From Stratiolaelaps scimitus (lineage: Eukaryota > Arthropoda > Arachnida > Mesostigmata > Laelapidae): a DNA stretch of 64,000 bases. Below the pieces are notes generated by a model. The model did no database searches. It was given only the letters and a program-made list of their open reading frames with translations, and was not told the DNA's origin. The number at the start of each line of letters is the position of its first letter. The first letter of the stretch is position 1. The stretch spans positions 16,915,001 to 16,979,000 of the forward strand of contig JABWDB010000005.1 of NCBI GenBank assembly GCA_019614645.1. The letters are read 5' to 3'. Below, piece after piece: positions 1 to 13,383 of this stretch. The position numbers and the translations under genes are program-made.

Positions 1-1745
1 AAACGCGCAGATCGTTGCGAGCTGCCATCTCTGGGTGCTGAGAGAGCGGAGTGGGGCCGTGACCAGGCCCGGGGGCATAGAGGAGCCACGGCGTGGCGAT
101 ATTTGGCCGACGACAGGCGGACCTGCGGGGGGGGCAGCTCTGCGCGTGTAGTTGCCAAGTTGCTGAGACGTTTCGGATCGCCATCAGACGCCTGAACGCT
201 ACTCTACGTCATAGCAATACCAGCGAACACCACAGCGGCTGTAGTGGCACAAGAATAACGGAGGCGACACTCGGAAAAGTATCATAACATACGCTACCTA
301 CAGATCGTTTTGTTGCGAGAACAGGATGAGCAACGATGAGGAGACTGTGGCCCGGCCAGGGCCAACATAGACCATATTGCTTCTGCAGATGACATAGAAA
401 GACGCTGCCATAAACGTCATAACTGATCGACGACAATGACGGCAACAACAACAGCAGCAGCAGCAGCAACTACAGCATCAGTAGTAATATAATAATAATA
501 ACAGCAAATGCGACAAAGAACAAGGAGCCCAAGTGGTTGGATGCAGTGATGGTCATGTCACTTTCGCTCTCTCTCTCTCTCTCTCTCTCGCGCTATGATA
601 CAAACAACGAGGGAACTGCCTGTTTGGAAAGTTATTTAATTTTGCCTCAAGACATCGGTAACATGATACAGGAACGGCAGTAACAGCACCATCATCCGTT
701 TTCACAATCATCATCAACAACGACAACAAAAAAAACTTCATCACCGCGACTATACACTGCTGCTTTAAATGTTGTATTTATAAGACAGAATAGAATACAC
801 ACACGCACCCATATATATATATATATATAATATGATATTTATGTTCTTATGAAAGATGTCTAGACATAACGAGACCAGTATTAGTCGCAGCATTCGTTGT
901 TGACCATCAACAACATCAACAACAACAACAGCGATTGCATTGGCAAGTCGACCTTCATCAATTTTCTCCGTTGTCGTTGTTCTTCGATACTCTCTTGTTC
1001 TTTATCTTCTCGTCTGCATCTTCTTTTGGTCCAGTTCGTACGAACAAATGAACATTGTGAGGAGGAATTGTAGCTGGCGCGAGAGGACGACATATGAAGA
1101 CATGACGAATCTCCAAGGGTGGGGCGCCAACTGCGTAACTGTCGAACCGAACTGTAGCAACCGTGCAGATGTCGATTCACTCTACTCCCGTTTGCCACTG
1201 TTCATCTTCGCCGTCTGTTTTACTGGGGCGTGTAGGGACGGGGATCGATGCGGCAATGACGATGATACAAGCTAACCATCAGCAGACGCGGCCGCCTGTG
1301 GCTCTTATCATCGCATCATCATCATCATGAGCATCGTTGTCTCGATTACAACAGGACGATGTAATGACCACCGAAAGTTTCAATACTTTCGGCCGGCCTG
1401 GCGGCCGGATGACCGACATGGACGGGCCGCCACTCTACTTTGGGCCGTCTCGCAGTCGATGTCAAATGAAGAGCAGTATCAACGAAGGACTCGGGAACTA
1501 CCATTAGCGGTCTTCATCATCTTGACATTGACTCAGCATCGGCAACAACAACGATCGATCCGAGGGCCAATCGACCTTTGCGTGGTCCGCTCGAGCAGCA
1601 GCAGCATCATTGCGTATTAATCTGAGGGAGTGAGGCGGGGCTGTTTGCATCTATTTATCTCTCTGGCCGTATTGTTTGGCTGTGTGTTCGACGACGACGT
1701 CTTTGTGCGTTTGCCCCTCTTGTCTACACATGACTATATACATGC

Positions 1746-1747
<2 letters not shown>

Positions 1748-1815
<68 letters not shown>
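1748..1815. repeat. (TA)n microsatellite
   Basis: About 68 bases of uninterrupted TA dinucleotides, the longest of many TA runs in the window. Others lie near 24.25, 37.26, 37.64, 41.02, 51.72 and 55.54 kb. It is self-complementary and probably variable in length. Confidence 0.95.
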
Positions 1816-1821
<6 letters not shown>

Positions 1822-3899
1822 TCGTATCGGTCCTTCGTCCACTGCTGCCGAAGTCCCCTACCAGCAGCAGCAGCTGCGTTGATCGACTGACAGATCGATC
1901 GATTTATCTGCGGACATCTATTTTTCTCTTCGTCCAATCCAGCCCCCCCCCTAAGGCATACGGGAGCCAAAGGCATAGACGGGAGGTGTGGGGTGTGGGG
2001 GCAAAACGACGCGCAAAAGCGACAAATATAAGATGAGTTTGCAGCAGCAGCAAAGCCATAGAAAGAGCAGAGAAAAGTGACCGAATGCATAGCATCGGTT
2101 GCTGGCGGCGACCGGCGTCACCCGCGGCTGCTGCTGCAGCAGTTGCCACCGAATAACGGTGGTGCTGTTGTTGTTGTTGTTTTGGCCACCACGACGATCC
2201 GTGGACATGAGGTGGATGGCTTGCCGCCTGGCTGACTGACTGACCGACCGACGAAGCGAGCGAGCGAGAAACGGCGTCTTCGGGCAAAACGCGCGAAGCA
2301 ACCGGGCTGGGCCGGGCCGATTCGGCTGGAGCGGCCGATGGTCGATATTGACCGTGGACGGCGATCAGCGCTAGCATCCTCCCGGGTCTTGGTGGTGCCT
2401 GCGAGGCAATCAGCAAGGCGTTGCGTCATGGCCACGATCAGCCAGCCGGCCGGCCATCTCGCTGCTCGCTTTTCTCCTGTTCGCTATTGCGGTAGCGGCC
2501 AGCACCACCACCACCGCTGCTGCTGCTGCCGGCGGCGCAACGTTGCGTTGTTTTCGTTGCTAAATGAGACGAGTAACATGGGCAACATCAACAGCAAAAA
2601 AAACCGACAAGAAACCACGCGCCACCACCATCGATACAACGACACGGATCATCAGCAATGGAGCATCGCCGTGGCGTTGGCCATCGTCCGTCCGCCCTTT
2701 TGTCCATTGGCTTTGTCATCTCATATTCGTCATCATCGTTTACGTCTTCATCTTCGGCCGTCAGCGTGCGGCGAGATCTCGCGTAAAGTGGCCGTGCGAA
2801 GCCGCTTGGATTTTTGCCCATCCGTCGTTCTCGTATCGTTCGTCCCAGAGATCATCATGATTTTTCTCTCTCTCTCTCGCGCGCTCTCTCTCTCTCTCTC
2901 TAGCTCGTGATCTTTCTCTTCAGCAGCAGCATCATCAGCGCAGGATCTTCGCCGTTATCGAGTGCCATTGGTAAAAGTTGCTGTTGTTGTTGCCGTTGTT
3001 GTAGTTGCTGCTGCTTCTGCGGCCGGTCGCTAAAGTAGAGAAAGAAAACGCAGTAGAAGTGGATCGCTCGCAGCCGTCAGAGGCATTTCATTGCAGCTGC
3101 TGATGGATGCCGCCACAGCAGCAGCAGCAGCACCACCACCACCACCAGCACCAGCACCACCAGTACCGCGATGGCGGCACGTGGCGCTAGCCACCGCCTA
3201 TAGTGTTATCGTTTTTGTTGTTGTTTTAATGCCGCCAACGAGCCCCGCCGCCGCCGCCACCACCGGCTCTAAGCAGGTACCAGCACGACGAACGGCGATG
3301 AGACGATTCGATGGACAATGATGAGCAAACGAAATGAACGCGAACAAACGACAAACAAGAAAAGAGAGAAAGAGAAAGAAAGAGAGAAGAAAAATGAAAT
3401 AGCGATAGACGATGCTGCTGTTGTTGTTGTTATGGGTCGTCGAGAACGAACGGTGTGAGCCATTGCAGTTGCCATTGCACTACCAACTATTACCACAACG
3501 GACTAACGGCGCGACTATAATATGACCACGATGTGATGAGGAGGCAAGCGATTGCCAGAGCCATCGTTTCGTCCGCTGCTGCCGCCGCCGCCGCCACCAC
3601 AGTTGCTGGCACTACTATCAGCCGCCGCTGCAACACCACCACTACCACGGCGATTACCTCTGTCGATGCCGCTGCCGCTGCCGGCGACGTTCTCGCCAAA
3701 CGGATTCCCTCTGCGGAATCCGCTTTCCGGCCTATCGGGGCGGCGTATGTCTTCCGGCGCGGCCCTGAACAGTCGCCGTTCGTTTGTTGGGTCGTCTCTG
3801 TCGGACGGAGGTGGCAAGCGTCATCGCCGCCGCGGGCAGGTCGATTGGTAAAGACGGTCTACGTGTTCGTTTTTGTGTTGGAGGGGTGGAGGAATTAGA

Positions 3900-3922
3900 T
3901 CGGGGGGCGGGGGGAGGGGGGG
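3900..3922 (+). repeat. G-run cluster, possible G-quadruplex
   Basis: Three runs of six to seven G are separated by single C and A bases. Each long run can supply two G-triplets, so a four-tract quadruplex is possible. It lies in the GC-rich region upstream of the ham-like gene. Function is unknown. Confidence 0.4.
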
Positions 3923-4100
3923 TGCAACCGTTGTTTGCTCACGGGACTGTCCAGCAACGTCCGAGACGACTTGCCTCACTAGCGCAATGGCCTGAAGACG
4001 CTGGCCCCCGTGCTAATACATATATCAATTGCCCCGCCGCTGTCGAGATGAGCGTCCGCGTTATCTATCTCGCGCGTAAATGGCCCCGCGTGTGACGAAA

Positions 4101-5669
4101 TTCGATGGAAATTATTGTAATGATATGACGATACATGGATGGACGGGGATATTTTTGATACAGGTCCACATCAGTCAGCCAGTCAGTGAATTTCGCTGGC
4201 AACGCCGCCACACGACCCGACGAACAGCTGGGCAACAATACAACTGCTCGTAGTAGTTTACACTATGTTTTCATAGATCAACGATATTGCTAGAATGTTT
4301 AGCCTATATGTATATATATATATATAATATATTATATGTTTTTTTGTACGCTGATTGTATCAGATCATGTACGAGCGTATCTGATATTTCCTATCTAAAA
4401 TAACTGCAAAGCCTACGTAAGGTTTCGTCCCGTGCTAATGATGAGAGTCCGGGCGTAAGTAAAATATGGGCATCCCTTAAAAATTGTTGATTTTCGAGCA
4501 AAAACTTCGAACCCTTCTGATACGTCAGACAAACTCGCCGGCCGGCAAACCGGACAAGCGCTTTTGTATCTATTCTCGTCTCGTATTTGCTTTAAGCGAC
4601 CTATAAGGGGCTAAATGCCTGAACAGGTTTCACCAAGCAAAGTGTGCCACTTCTGGCAAATGGCCATAGGGTAGCGCAGGCCCTATGGCCTGCCAGTCAA
4701 CGGCAGGTCGGTAGAGAGATGATGTCCCCTGGTCGCTTCTGCGGTTGATGTTTGCGGACTCGGTTGATCCCTGATTCCGTGATGTTTCTGTTGTTCAGCG
4801 ACATAGTCCCTTCATGACCGATGTAACCATGTTGCTGCTGCTGCTGCTGCTGCGGCTCTCTGGCTTAATTTGAACTGTAAACACGGGTTGTTTTACCAGC
4901 CGCACACCCAGCGCGGTGATTCGCTCGTCTGAGAGACGAGAGAGGATCCAACATCGTTTGCTGGATGATGATCTTATCTTCATGGCGTGCGTCGAATCCA
5001 GCCCTACGAGTGCCTCAGTGCGCCATGGAGAGGTATGAATAGAAGATGCAAGTTGAACCGATCGTGGAATATGCTCGAGCGACTTCTATATAATGTTGTT
5101 GATTCCTCACAGTTTTACCCTATCTAGCAGCGTCTAGAAATTCAGCTAGATTAATGTATGCTTGTTGTGCGTTTGGGCCCGAGGTAAAGGGCAGTATTGC
5201 TTTTCGCGGAATTGCTGTCGAATGCCTCCGATATCTTATTATTCGTCTAAGGATCGCAAGTAGGTTAGGGGTGCAGCTAGTGAGAGGAGCACTGGCCGGG
5301 TCTCATGTCGCTCAAGTGTGGGAATTTCAGTAGGATTCTTCGCCGGCATCCTTGACGCCTCGAGACCCTTTCATGACCCGGCTAATTCGGCTCACTTTGG
5401 TGACATCTCCGCTCTTTGACGAGTTTCTGCGGTCGAATCAGTGAAGCAGGTCATCCGTGAACGTGTTCATTAGACGGAGCCTAAACTAGATGCCTCACCC
5501 GTACCCATACGACATGAGGCCATACGACATGAGGCATGTTGGGAATATAAAACAATGCCGCATTTATCAGTTAATTAATACGAAAAAGTGCCCCAGTGGA
5601 TATCAATGTCAGTGCAAATGAGCAGTCATTAATCGTTGTTCGTTGTTTTATCTTCTGCCTCAATTACAG
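4101..5669. other. Non-coding DNA upstream of the first recognised ham exon
   Basis: I see no convincing exon here. The ham exon at 5670 opens inside a zinc finger, so at least one coding exon must lie upstream, and it may be here or left of the window. The only clear structure is a tandem duplication at 5506-5535 and a short CAG run near 4830-4850. Confidence 0.5.
5506..5535. repeat. Perfect 15-bp tandem duplication
   Basis: The unit catacgacatgaggc occurs twice head to tail with no mismatch, about 130 bases upstream of the first recognised ham exon. It looks like a recent slippage duplication. Confidence 0.9.
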
Positions 5670-8600
5670 CTGTCGGAAGGCCTTCACTGATCCGTCAAAC
5701 CTTCAGCGACAGATCCGATCACAGAACAGCGGTGCACGTACCCACGCCTGCGGTGAGTGCGGAAAAACATTCGCCACATCGAGTGGACTCAAGCAACATA
5801 CGCACATCCATTCAAGTATCAAGCCATTCCGGTGAGTAGGTTCGGAGGAAGTCGATACAGGTTGCTGTTTAATCTCATCTCTGATGAACCGTGATGATGG
5901 CCTGATTGAAGTCCACTGAATCCGTAACTGAACTGACCTCTCTCTCTCTCTCTCTCCTTCCGTGTTTCGATTATCTGACAGATGCGAGGTGTGTCAAAAG
6001 GCATATACGCAATTCTCCAATTTGTGCCGACATAAACGCATGCACGTGAAGTGTCGCACGCAGATCAAGTGCAAGAAGTGCGGGGAGAACTTTACGACGG
6101 TCGCTTCGCTGACGAAGCACCGCCGCTTCTGTGAAGTCCCTTCGACGACTGACCCTTTGGCCAATTGGGTGATTCGCCAGAATAATAACGACCCGCTGCA
6201 GCTGTTGCAGAAGGGCTCGCTCGGCGCGTTCCTTCCCAATATTAGCCAGCTCTTCCCAGTGTTCGCCAGCTTCAAGCAGGAGAACTTGCAGGACCTCGTC
6301 AACAAGTTACGCCGCGATAACGCCGACCACAAGCGCGCGCTTGGCAGCAGCGGCAACGACTTCATTGGCGGGGATCGAGAGCGAGGAGACGACAACCTTC
6401 TCAACATTGGTACCAGCAATCATCATCTTCACGAAGACGAGATCAAGGAAGAGGAAGACAACGACGAAGACAACGACGATCCGGAAGACTCGGTCCCAAC
6501 GAAGTTCGAGTCATCGTCCGCGGACGAACGATACAGCAAGGACTTACTGATTAAGCTGAACAACCGATTGTTGAAGGGTAAACCAACAGCAGAAGCTTTC
6601 GACGAGACAACGCCACTGGCAACGTTAGAGGACGACGACGACGACGACGACAACAACGACGACGAGGAGGACCATCACGACCACGAGCACGCGTCAGCGG
6701 GCGAGAGTCACGAGGAGGACAACAACGATTTCATCCGCAGACTGAGTAAACGCCTCCGGCGGGAAAGCTTCCGTGCGGGCAATCCGAGTGAACGTGGTCA
6801 CAGCGGAGCTCTGTCGAGACAGCAACAACACCAACAGCAGTTGGCCGAATCGTCGGCCGACGCCTACGAAAACAACAAAGATCTGATCAGCGAGCTCAAC
6901 CGACAGCTCATCGAGCGGCAGCGTCTGGAGATAGCGGCTGCCAGCCACAAGCGACACCCAACGGACACCGTAGGTAGCGACGGGGACGAGTCGGACAGAT
7001 CAGAAACCTTCGACGGGGTGGAAAACGGCCGCCGGAGCAAGAAGCTCAAGAGGGCGCTAGCGGGAGGCGAGCCTTCGAAGGCCGAACGACAGTCGCAGGC
7101 CGATTTATCCCGATCGGAACTCGGGGAAAACTCGGACGGTGAGGAGAATTCCGTCTTTGACGACGAAGGCGAAGGAGAGAACAGTGAATCCGCAGAGATG
7201 GAGTTCCCAGCCGTGCGCAGCTCGCCACGAAGATCGATCTACGATAGCTACAGGTAAGTCGAGAAATACTCGGGCGTTCACTAACAAGGTTAGAACGGAT
7301 TGGGGATATGATTAGCATCTGATTTATATTTATTCATATCAAACATCAGAATGTAGGTGTCACCTACACGGTGAGCAAAGTCCATCGGCGTGTGTCTCCG
7401 CGATTCGAACAGGCTGAGATGATGTATTTCACCCGAAATGGCTACCCGAGATGCTCCGTCTGCATCATGCAGTTTTTGGTTTGCGCAGCTAGGTGTAAAT
7501 CCCAGTTTTAGTTTACGTTGATTTCTAAAATTGCACCGTGTCCGTACTGTGTCTGTCCAGGCAATCGTCGCCAAAGCCAGCGGCTGTATGGCCGGAGGCA
7601 TTACTCAACGGGTCAAGTATAGTTAGCGGACTCGAATCGCTCAAAAAGCGGTCCAGCGAAGCGGAGAAATCCAGACAGCCTCAGCCAGATACGTTTGAGG
7701 CAGCTCGCAGACCAGAAGTGGGAGACGGCGAGAAAGATGAGCAACCTCTTGATCTGCGCGTGTCTCACAAGAGAGATTCATCGGCCAGCCCACCTCCGTC
7801 CGATCGTCCCGGTAAGTTCGACAGTTTTTCGTCAGGGCAACAATGAATATTGAATGCGGGATAAGGACTTGTCTTGTATACACAAGATATGTAGGAGGTA
7901 CTTTTTCAAGTTTTCAATCAATCAGTAAATCATCCCTGCCCAGTAAGTCTCTGTCACGTTGTTTTCTTCTCTTACGGAAATAATGAAGAAAATCTCAAAT
8001 GTCTTTTTTATATTCATTATTTCTTCGTTGTTTCAGGATCTAGCCATAGCTCGGGTGAGGGCGAAGGAGAGAGCATAGCGGATCAGGATTCGGTCGTCGA
8101 CAAGAACGAGCAAGCAGCCACGCCTGCCGGGCTTCTCACTCCACCCGCGGCACCCGCACCACCGCAGAATTCTTTGCCGCCTGCGTCCACTGGCAATCAT
8201 TCGTTGCATCCATTGCTGTTTGACCAGCTAGGCTTGTACAACCGGCTGTCGTCGGATAAGGGGTCGGTGCCACTATTCCCCGTGCAGATGCCATCCGAGT
8301 CTGGGGCTATCAACGCGCTGTCGAATCAGCGCCTTAACCCGGGCCTGTTTGGGCCCCTGTTCCAAAATCTCAATCTGGTTCGTCAGATGGCGCACATCAC
8401 CCAGGGGGCGGGTCACAGCCATTCGACGCCCCACAGTCCCAGCCCTCATGGAGCGGCGGCGGCTGCCGGCCCCGGCCCCGGCCCGGAGCCGACAACCCCG
8501 ACTGGACGCACTCCGTCGGCCGTTGGCCACACAAAGGTCTGCAAGGAGAAGTACTCGTGCAAGTTCTGCGGCAAACAGTTCCCTCGTAGCGCCAACCTTA

Positions 8601-9679
8601 CGCGGCACCTGCGAACACACACGGGCGAACAACCCTATAAGTGCAAGTATTGCGAGAGGTCATTCAGTATCTCGTCGAACCTGCAGCGGCACGTCAGAAA
8701 TATTCACAACAAGGTGAGCAGAGTAACGACAACGATGATGATCCGGCATAGTAATCATTTCGTCCATATAAACCGGCCAGCATAGTATTGTAATTATTCG
8801 TACTAAGATCATCATCATCACACGAGATCCCATAACAGGCAACAGCATATTTATTGCGTTATTCGATATGTGTGAAAAATCGAAATCGCCCGTTCCCTAA
8901 TGTTTCGCTTTGCCCGCAATCTCGACTATCTCTTACGTAGGAAAAGCCATTCAAGTGCTCTCGTTGCGACCGCTGTTTCGGCCAACAGACTAATCTGGAC
9001 CGGCATCTTAAGAAGCATGAGTCCGAGCACGCTCCGCCATCAATGATTGGAATAGACTCTCCACTAAAATCCAGTCTTCAAGGCAGTCCGCTAGCCGCGA
9101 ACTTCGATGAAATTCGTAAATTTATCGGAAAGGTCACATCAGGCCAGACGATGGATATGAACCGCCTCATTGCGTTAGCGGCTGCTCAAAACGTCAATCG
9201 AATGAGTTGCAGTGGGCACGGCTCCGATCTCGACGACTCCGAAGCAATGCTGGACGATGATGATGAGGAAATCGACGTCGCTGACGAACACATCACTTCA
9301 GAGAATACCCCGGTAGGTATTCGCTGTCCTGGCAAGTCACACCCGAGCCACACAAGGCGTTCAGGTGCACAAAATCAGTGCGCTCTAATCACTATCGCTG
9401 GTGTCCAACTAATGTTACGTATATCAATATGAATATTCAATACAAACCAGCTTGCAGATTGTCCTGCGTTCGTTCTAACGACGGGTTCATTTGCTTCTCG
9501 ATATTTCGACTCCATTGTAGATCATTGAAGAAAAGACGGAGCTGCCCTCAAGTCCCGGCACGCCAGTAAAGGAGCCTAAGAAACTCTGGTTTCCCATCGC
9601 GAAGCAGGAGGGGAGCCCACCACCCAGCGCTGAGCAAGAACACGGGCAAGTACCAGATTCACCCTCGAACGGTATCTAG
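5670..9679 (+). CDS. ham: Hamlet/PRDM16/EVI1-type C2H2 zinc-finger transcription factor, 3' six exons
   Basis: Exons are 5670-5831, 5982-7253, 7561-7811, 8037-8713, 8941-9312 and 9521-9679; all junctions are GT-AG and in phase, and TAG is at 9677-9679. The first two exons carry the end of the N-terminal finger block, matching EVI1/PRDM16 ([40 protein letters not shown]). A long acidic, Asp/Glu-rich linker follows, then PLDLR at 7745-7759, which resembles the CtBP co-repressor docking motif of this family. The C-terminal three fingers ([30 protein letters not shown]) span exons 5 and 6. Known members are nuclear regulators of neural and cell-fate choice. The PR/SET domain and first fingers are not seen here, so the gene is partial or its 5' exons were missed. 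Oddity: the first finger reads LQRQIRSQN, so both histidine ligands are lost. The exons end cleanly, with no sign of decay elsewhere. Confidence 0.93.
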
Positions 9680-12600
9680 TTACTGCCTGTGGCTCGACGA
9701 TCGCGTCCTTGCGCAGCAACAATCAACAACGAACGAGGATAACAAGGCGGCTTCAATGGGATAACTTCCAACACATAACACTTACTACTTTGCATATAGA
9801 CGCGGGCAAGCAGAGCTACGAACGAAGATAACGGCCATCGCAATCTCCATCACCAGCGTGTGAGCGTATGTATGCTTGTGCCTGAGTGTGTAGTTTTGGA
9901 TCATCGTGTTGGATCGAGCGCGTCCCAGAAACAAACAAAAATGCTGAATAGGAATACAGGCGGTGGGAAGTGGGAAACAGGTGTGGGATCTTATGAGTGT
10001 CCCACCCTCCCCGCTCATGAATTACCATAAAACTTGTTTCTGTATGTTGTACATAGCCTGATCGACGCCCCCAGACGATCTAGTCATCGACCCAGCAGCC
10101 AACGACACCAAATACCGAAGAAAGAAACAGACCTCCAGAGGGGCGACCCGTAACACCACGAGCCCGAGGGCCGGTCCGAGCCATGGCCTTAGCTCGCTTA
10201 TGTCTGTTAGAAGCTGCCAAAGGACAGACGATCGACGTCCTGAGTGCGGCATTCTAATAGACAGTTTGCCGGGCACTTTCCGTCGACCCAGTCCCGGGCG
10301 TGCGTATGTGAAACAATAAATAATGAGACACCTTCTCTTGATGGGATGTCCTCCGAACGATCCGATCCGTGCGCGTATATGGCTCGACGAGCACGAAGGA
10401 GAACAGTAGCCGAGGAGGCCAGGGAGGACAACTCGGATAGCGGCCCAGCCAGCGTTATCACACCGTTAGGGCCTCTGCCCTACGGATTGCAATGTGCTTA
10501 CAATACCGATTGGTGATGACGGATGGCAATGGTGAAAGTTAATTATGGACGAAATGGTGGAGGATGCCTATAGTAGATGTGGAAATCACGGTTGCTCAGT
10601 GTCAGTCTGAGTGAAGGGCGGTTCGATCATTTGCTTCTCTTTCTCTCGTTTTGTATTCATTGAATGATGCTATCGATACATTGGTTGGTGATGATTGATA
10701 ATGATGAGGACAGTGCTGATCATGACTGGCTGACTGACTGATTCATTCATCGATTGATTAATGGAGCTTGCTTGATCGATTGGTAGGGCAGAGGAAAGAC
10801 AGGACAACGAGGAGAACCGGAGGTGTATGAGGAGTGGTCAAGTGATTCATAATAATAATAATTATTATTATTATATATAAATATATATATATATAATACA
10901 CAATGCTGCTGATAATGATGATGGTGAATGACGATAATGCTATATATATATATATATATGATGATGAATGGCGGACGCGCAATTCTTCTTAAATTTCGCG
11001 TGTCGACCGATGTTCTTCCCCAAACCAAAGCCATTGTAAATAGTTGCCGCCCACAAATCCGCGCGATTGGGCGAGCTCTTCTGTACGTTAGCCTGTAGAA
11101 TAGTACGTGTTAGAACCGTCCCCTAGGTAGAGACAACCACATAAATAAAGACAGACAGAAGACGATGATGACGACGACGAGGACGAAACAAACTGATGAT
11201 ATCGGGTCGGGTCCGAAAACGATGCTGCGCTACTCCGTTGATTCGATGATGAGCGATGACAAATAAGCAGCAAGAAATAGCAAAGATCTACAATGTATTA
11301 CACACATGCAAATCACACATACACGTATACACACACACGCCTAGATGCAAACATACATAGAGCAGACCGATGGACATACACGACCACAACAAATGCATAC
11401 AGCAGACTGACATACACGACAATATTACGCGTTCGAATAATAATAATAATAATAATATTTCCATGGAATTTCTGGTGAACAATGCTGGTGAATTATGGTG
11501 ATTAACGAACAATTATGGTGATTAACGAACAACGACAGCGAACAACATTGTGAACAGGAGGTACCAACCACCAAAGATGACTAACCCTGAAGGCAGACCT
11601 CTCCTGCAGCGGTTCGTAGAAGGGGTGGGAGATCCTCCTTCTCCTATAATGCCTCTCCTGCTTTCCGACGAAGTTGTCTGATCCTGAGACAGCAGCTCCG
11701 GCTGGTCGTAGACGACGGCCCTGTCCACGCCGCATCTTGGGATTTGAGCAGTTGCGGTAAGCTAGTCGGTGCTCCTTGCTGCTAGACACAATAGGGACTA
11801 CCGGGGCGCTGATGCGGTGCGAGTGCTATGCGCTATGGTGCTGTCTTTTTGGTGGACGGACAAATCAACAGGTCTCGCTTAGATCGGTCGGATCAGCTCA
11901 ACGCTCTCGTCATCAGCTCACACGCCTCTGTTCCGTTTGGGTTGAGAAGGCACACATCGGTGTAACAACCTGTAACATCGCGGATGATTTCACCTTCAAC
12001 CATATAAACACACACGCGCGTATATGAACGCGTCCGTTCAGAGGATTTTTTCCCACTCATGATTTATTTATTCTGTCCTGGATCCCGTAAAAGTCTCTCA
12101 TCTCGATCTCTGAATTTATCCGACCGTGGGTTCCTTGGTTCCCTAGACTATTGATCCTTGTGCGCGTGTGATACAATGTGCCAATGCAACATCTGCGGAC
12201 GAGGTATACCATGCTGTCAGCGTGTTGTTGACAGGCTCCCATAGCTTTGCAACCAACGTTGTGTACGAAGCTGGTTGGAGTCCCACCTCCTGCGTGACAG
12301 GGTACGTGTGATCTGATCGAGTCAGCGATGCCTGTTTAACTCTTGTTACTACGAGGGATCAAAATTTCGCAAACCTACTATTTCCATATAGCAAGCGCAA
12401 ATAGCGACCGCGCGAATAGCGACCTATCATGGTAAGCCGGACCTTAGTCAGATCAGGCCAGGTCGGACCACGTCAAATGGGAGAAGAATTCGTCTCTATC
12501 GTTCGATTAAACGCTCCGACGAATTAAGGTACATCGACAATGTCCGCTATCACAAACAAAGGGGTTTTGAAACTCGCGCGAACGGTTACCCAACACGTGT

Positions 12601-13380
12601 CTGTCAGCGAGCCTGAATGCGAACAATCATAATAATATAATAAAAGAGACAGACCATCAACAACACATCACGAACAACAAAAATGAAACATGAAGCAACA
12701 TCTAGCTATGAAATGATACTTAGCGAAATAAAGCAAAGATAAGTTATATGAACTGTGTTTTTACTGGCATTTTAGCTTAATTATAATTATAATAATAATA
12801 CAAAAATAAAGACAATCGAATAAACGGAGAATATTTAAGCTCGTTTTCTCTCCAATGAAGCCCTGCAGTAGTAAATGTTGTGCGGATAGCTTTGTGGTTT
12901 TAGCGTAGATTCGTAGTGTTCTTAATTCCCGGTCAGGCAGTCGATTTTCGAATCAATATCTTGTGCTCAACCAAATCGTCTCAAGAGAGGGGCGGGGGGG
13001 GGGTATTTTCGTAAATCCAATCTTCGAGAAAAAATAAAGACAATGGTGAGTTTCCAACACGGAAGTCACGTTACACGTTTGTACCGTTGAAACAGGTAGT
13101 CACCGGCTTTCGGGTCGGCAGATGCTTCACGCAAGCGGTCCCCAACATCCCGGGGCATTAAAGAGAGGCCAAGGTAAATCCCGATCCACTCTGTATCGTA
13201 TGGCAACGTAAAAAAATTACAAAAAGTACTTGCATATTACAAGGGATCAGTGGTCAAGAGAGCTGTGGGCACTTATCCTGCTTGACGTGCGAAACACCTT
13301 CAACTTCCCTCAAGTGGGAAGCCATTATTGACGCCATGAAAGAGAAGGGGTCCACCGTTTCTGCAGCGCCTAAGTACCCC
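9680..13380 (+). other. 3' flank and probable 3' UTR of the ham-like gene
   Basis: No conserved coding sequence is visible. AATAAA signals occur at 10315-10320, 11144-11149 and near 12805, so a long 3' UTR with several ends is possible. The region contains AAT and TA microsatellites (about 10,850-10,965) and a 20-bp tandem duplication at 11491-11530. An open frame of 90 codons at 10244-10516 is noted separately and is not called as a gene. Confidence 0.5.
11491..11530. repeat. Perfect 20-bp tandem duplication
   Basis: The unit aattatggtgattaacgaac occurs twice head to tail without mismatch, shortly after an AAT microsatellite. It is probably a slippage product. Confidence 0.9.
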
Positions 13381-13383
13381 TTA

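Larger units (their letters stand above)
1..4100. other. GC-rich, trinucleotide-rich region without a defensible gene
   Basis: This stretch is packed with short CAG/CTG, GTT/AAC and GCC runs, (CT)n at about 567-589 and 2863-2901, and (TA)n at 1748-1815. Open frames exist in several phases on both strands, but they encode only poly-Ala, poly-Pro, poly-Ser or poly-Thr tracts and match no family I know. The composition differs sharply from the AT-rich DNA to the right. It could be the promoter, 5' UTR or first intron of the ham-like gene that lies downstream on the same strand. That is inference; no splice site ties it to that gene. Confidence 0.4.

Noticed and set aside
3091..3898. Alanine/proline/threonine-rich frames
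   Set aside because: They come from trinucleotide repeats open in several phases; there is no domain and no splice support.
4990..5035. PYEC reading that could be the missing half of the ham zinc finger
   Set aside because: No donor gives the phase needed to join the exon at 5670, and an in-frame stop lies just upstream.
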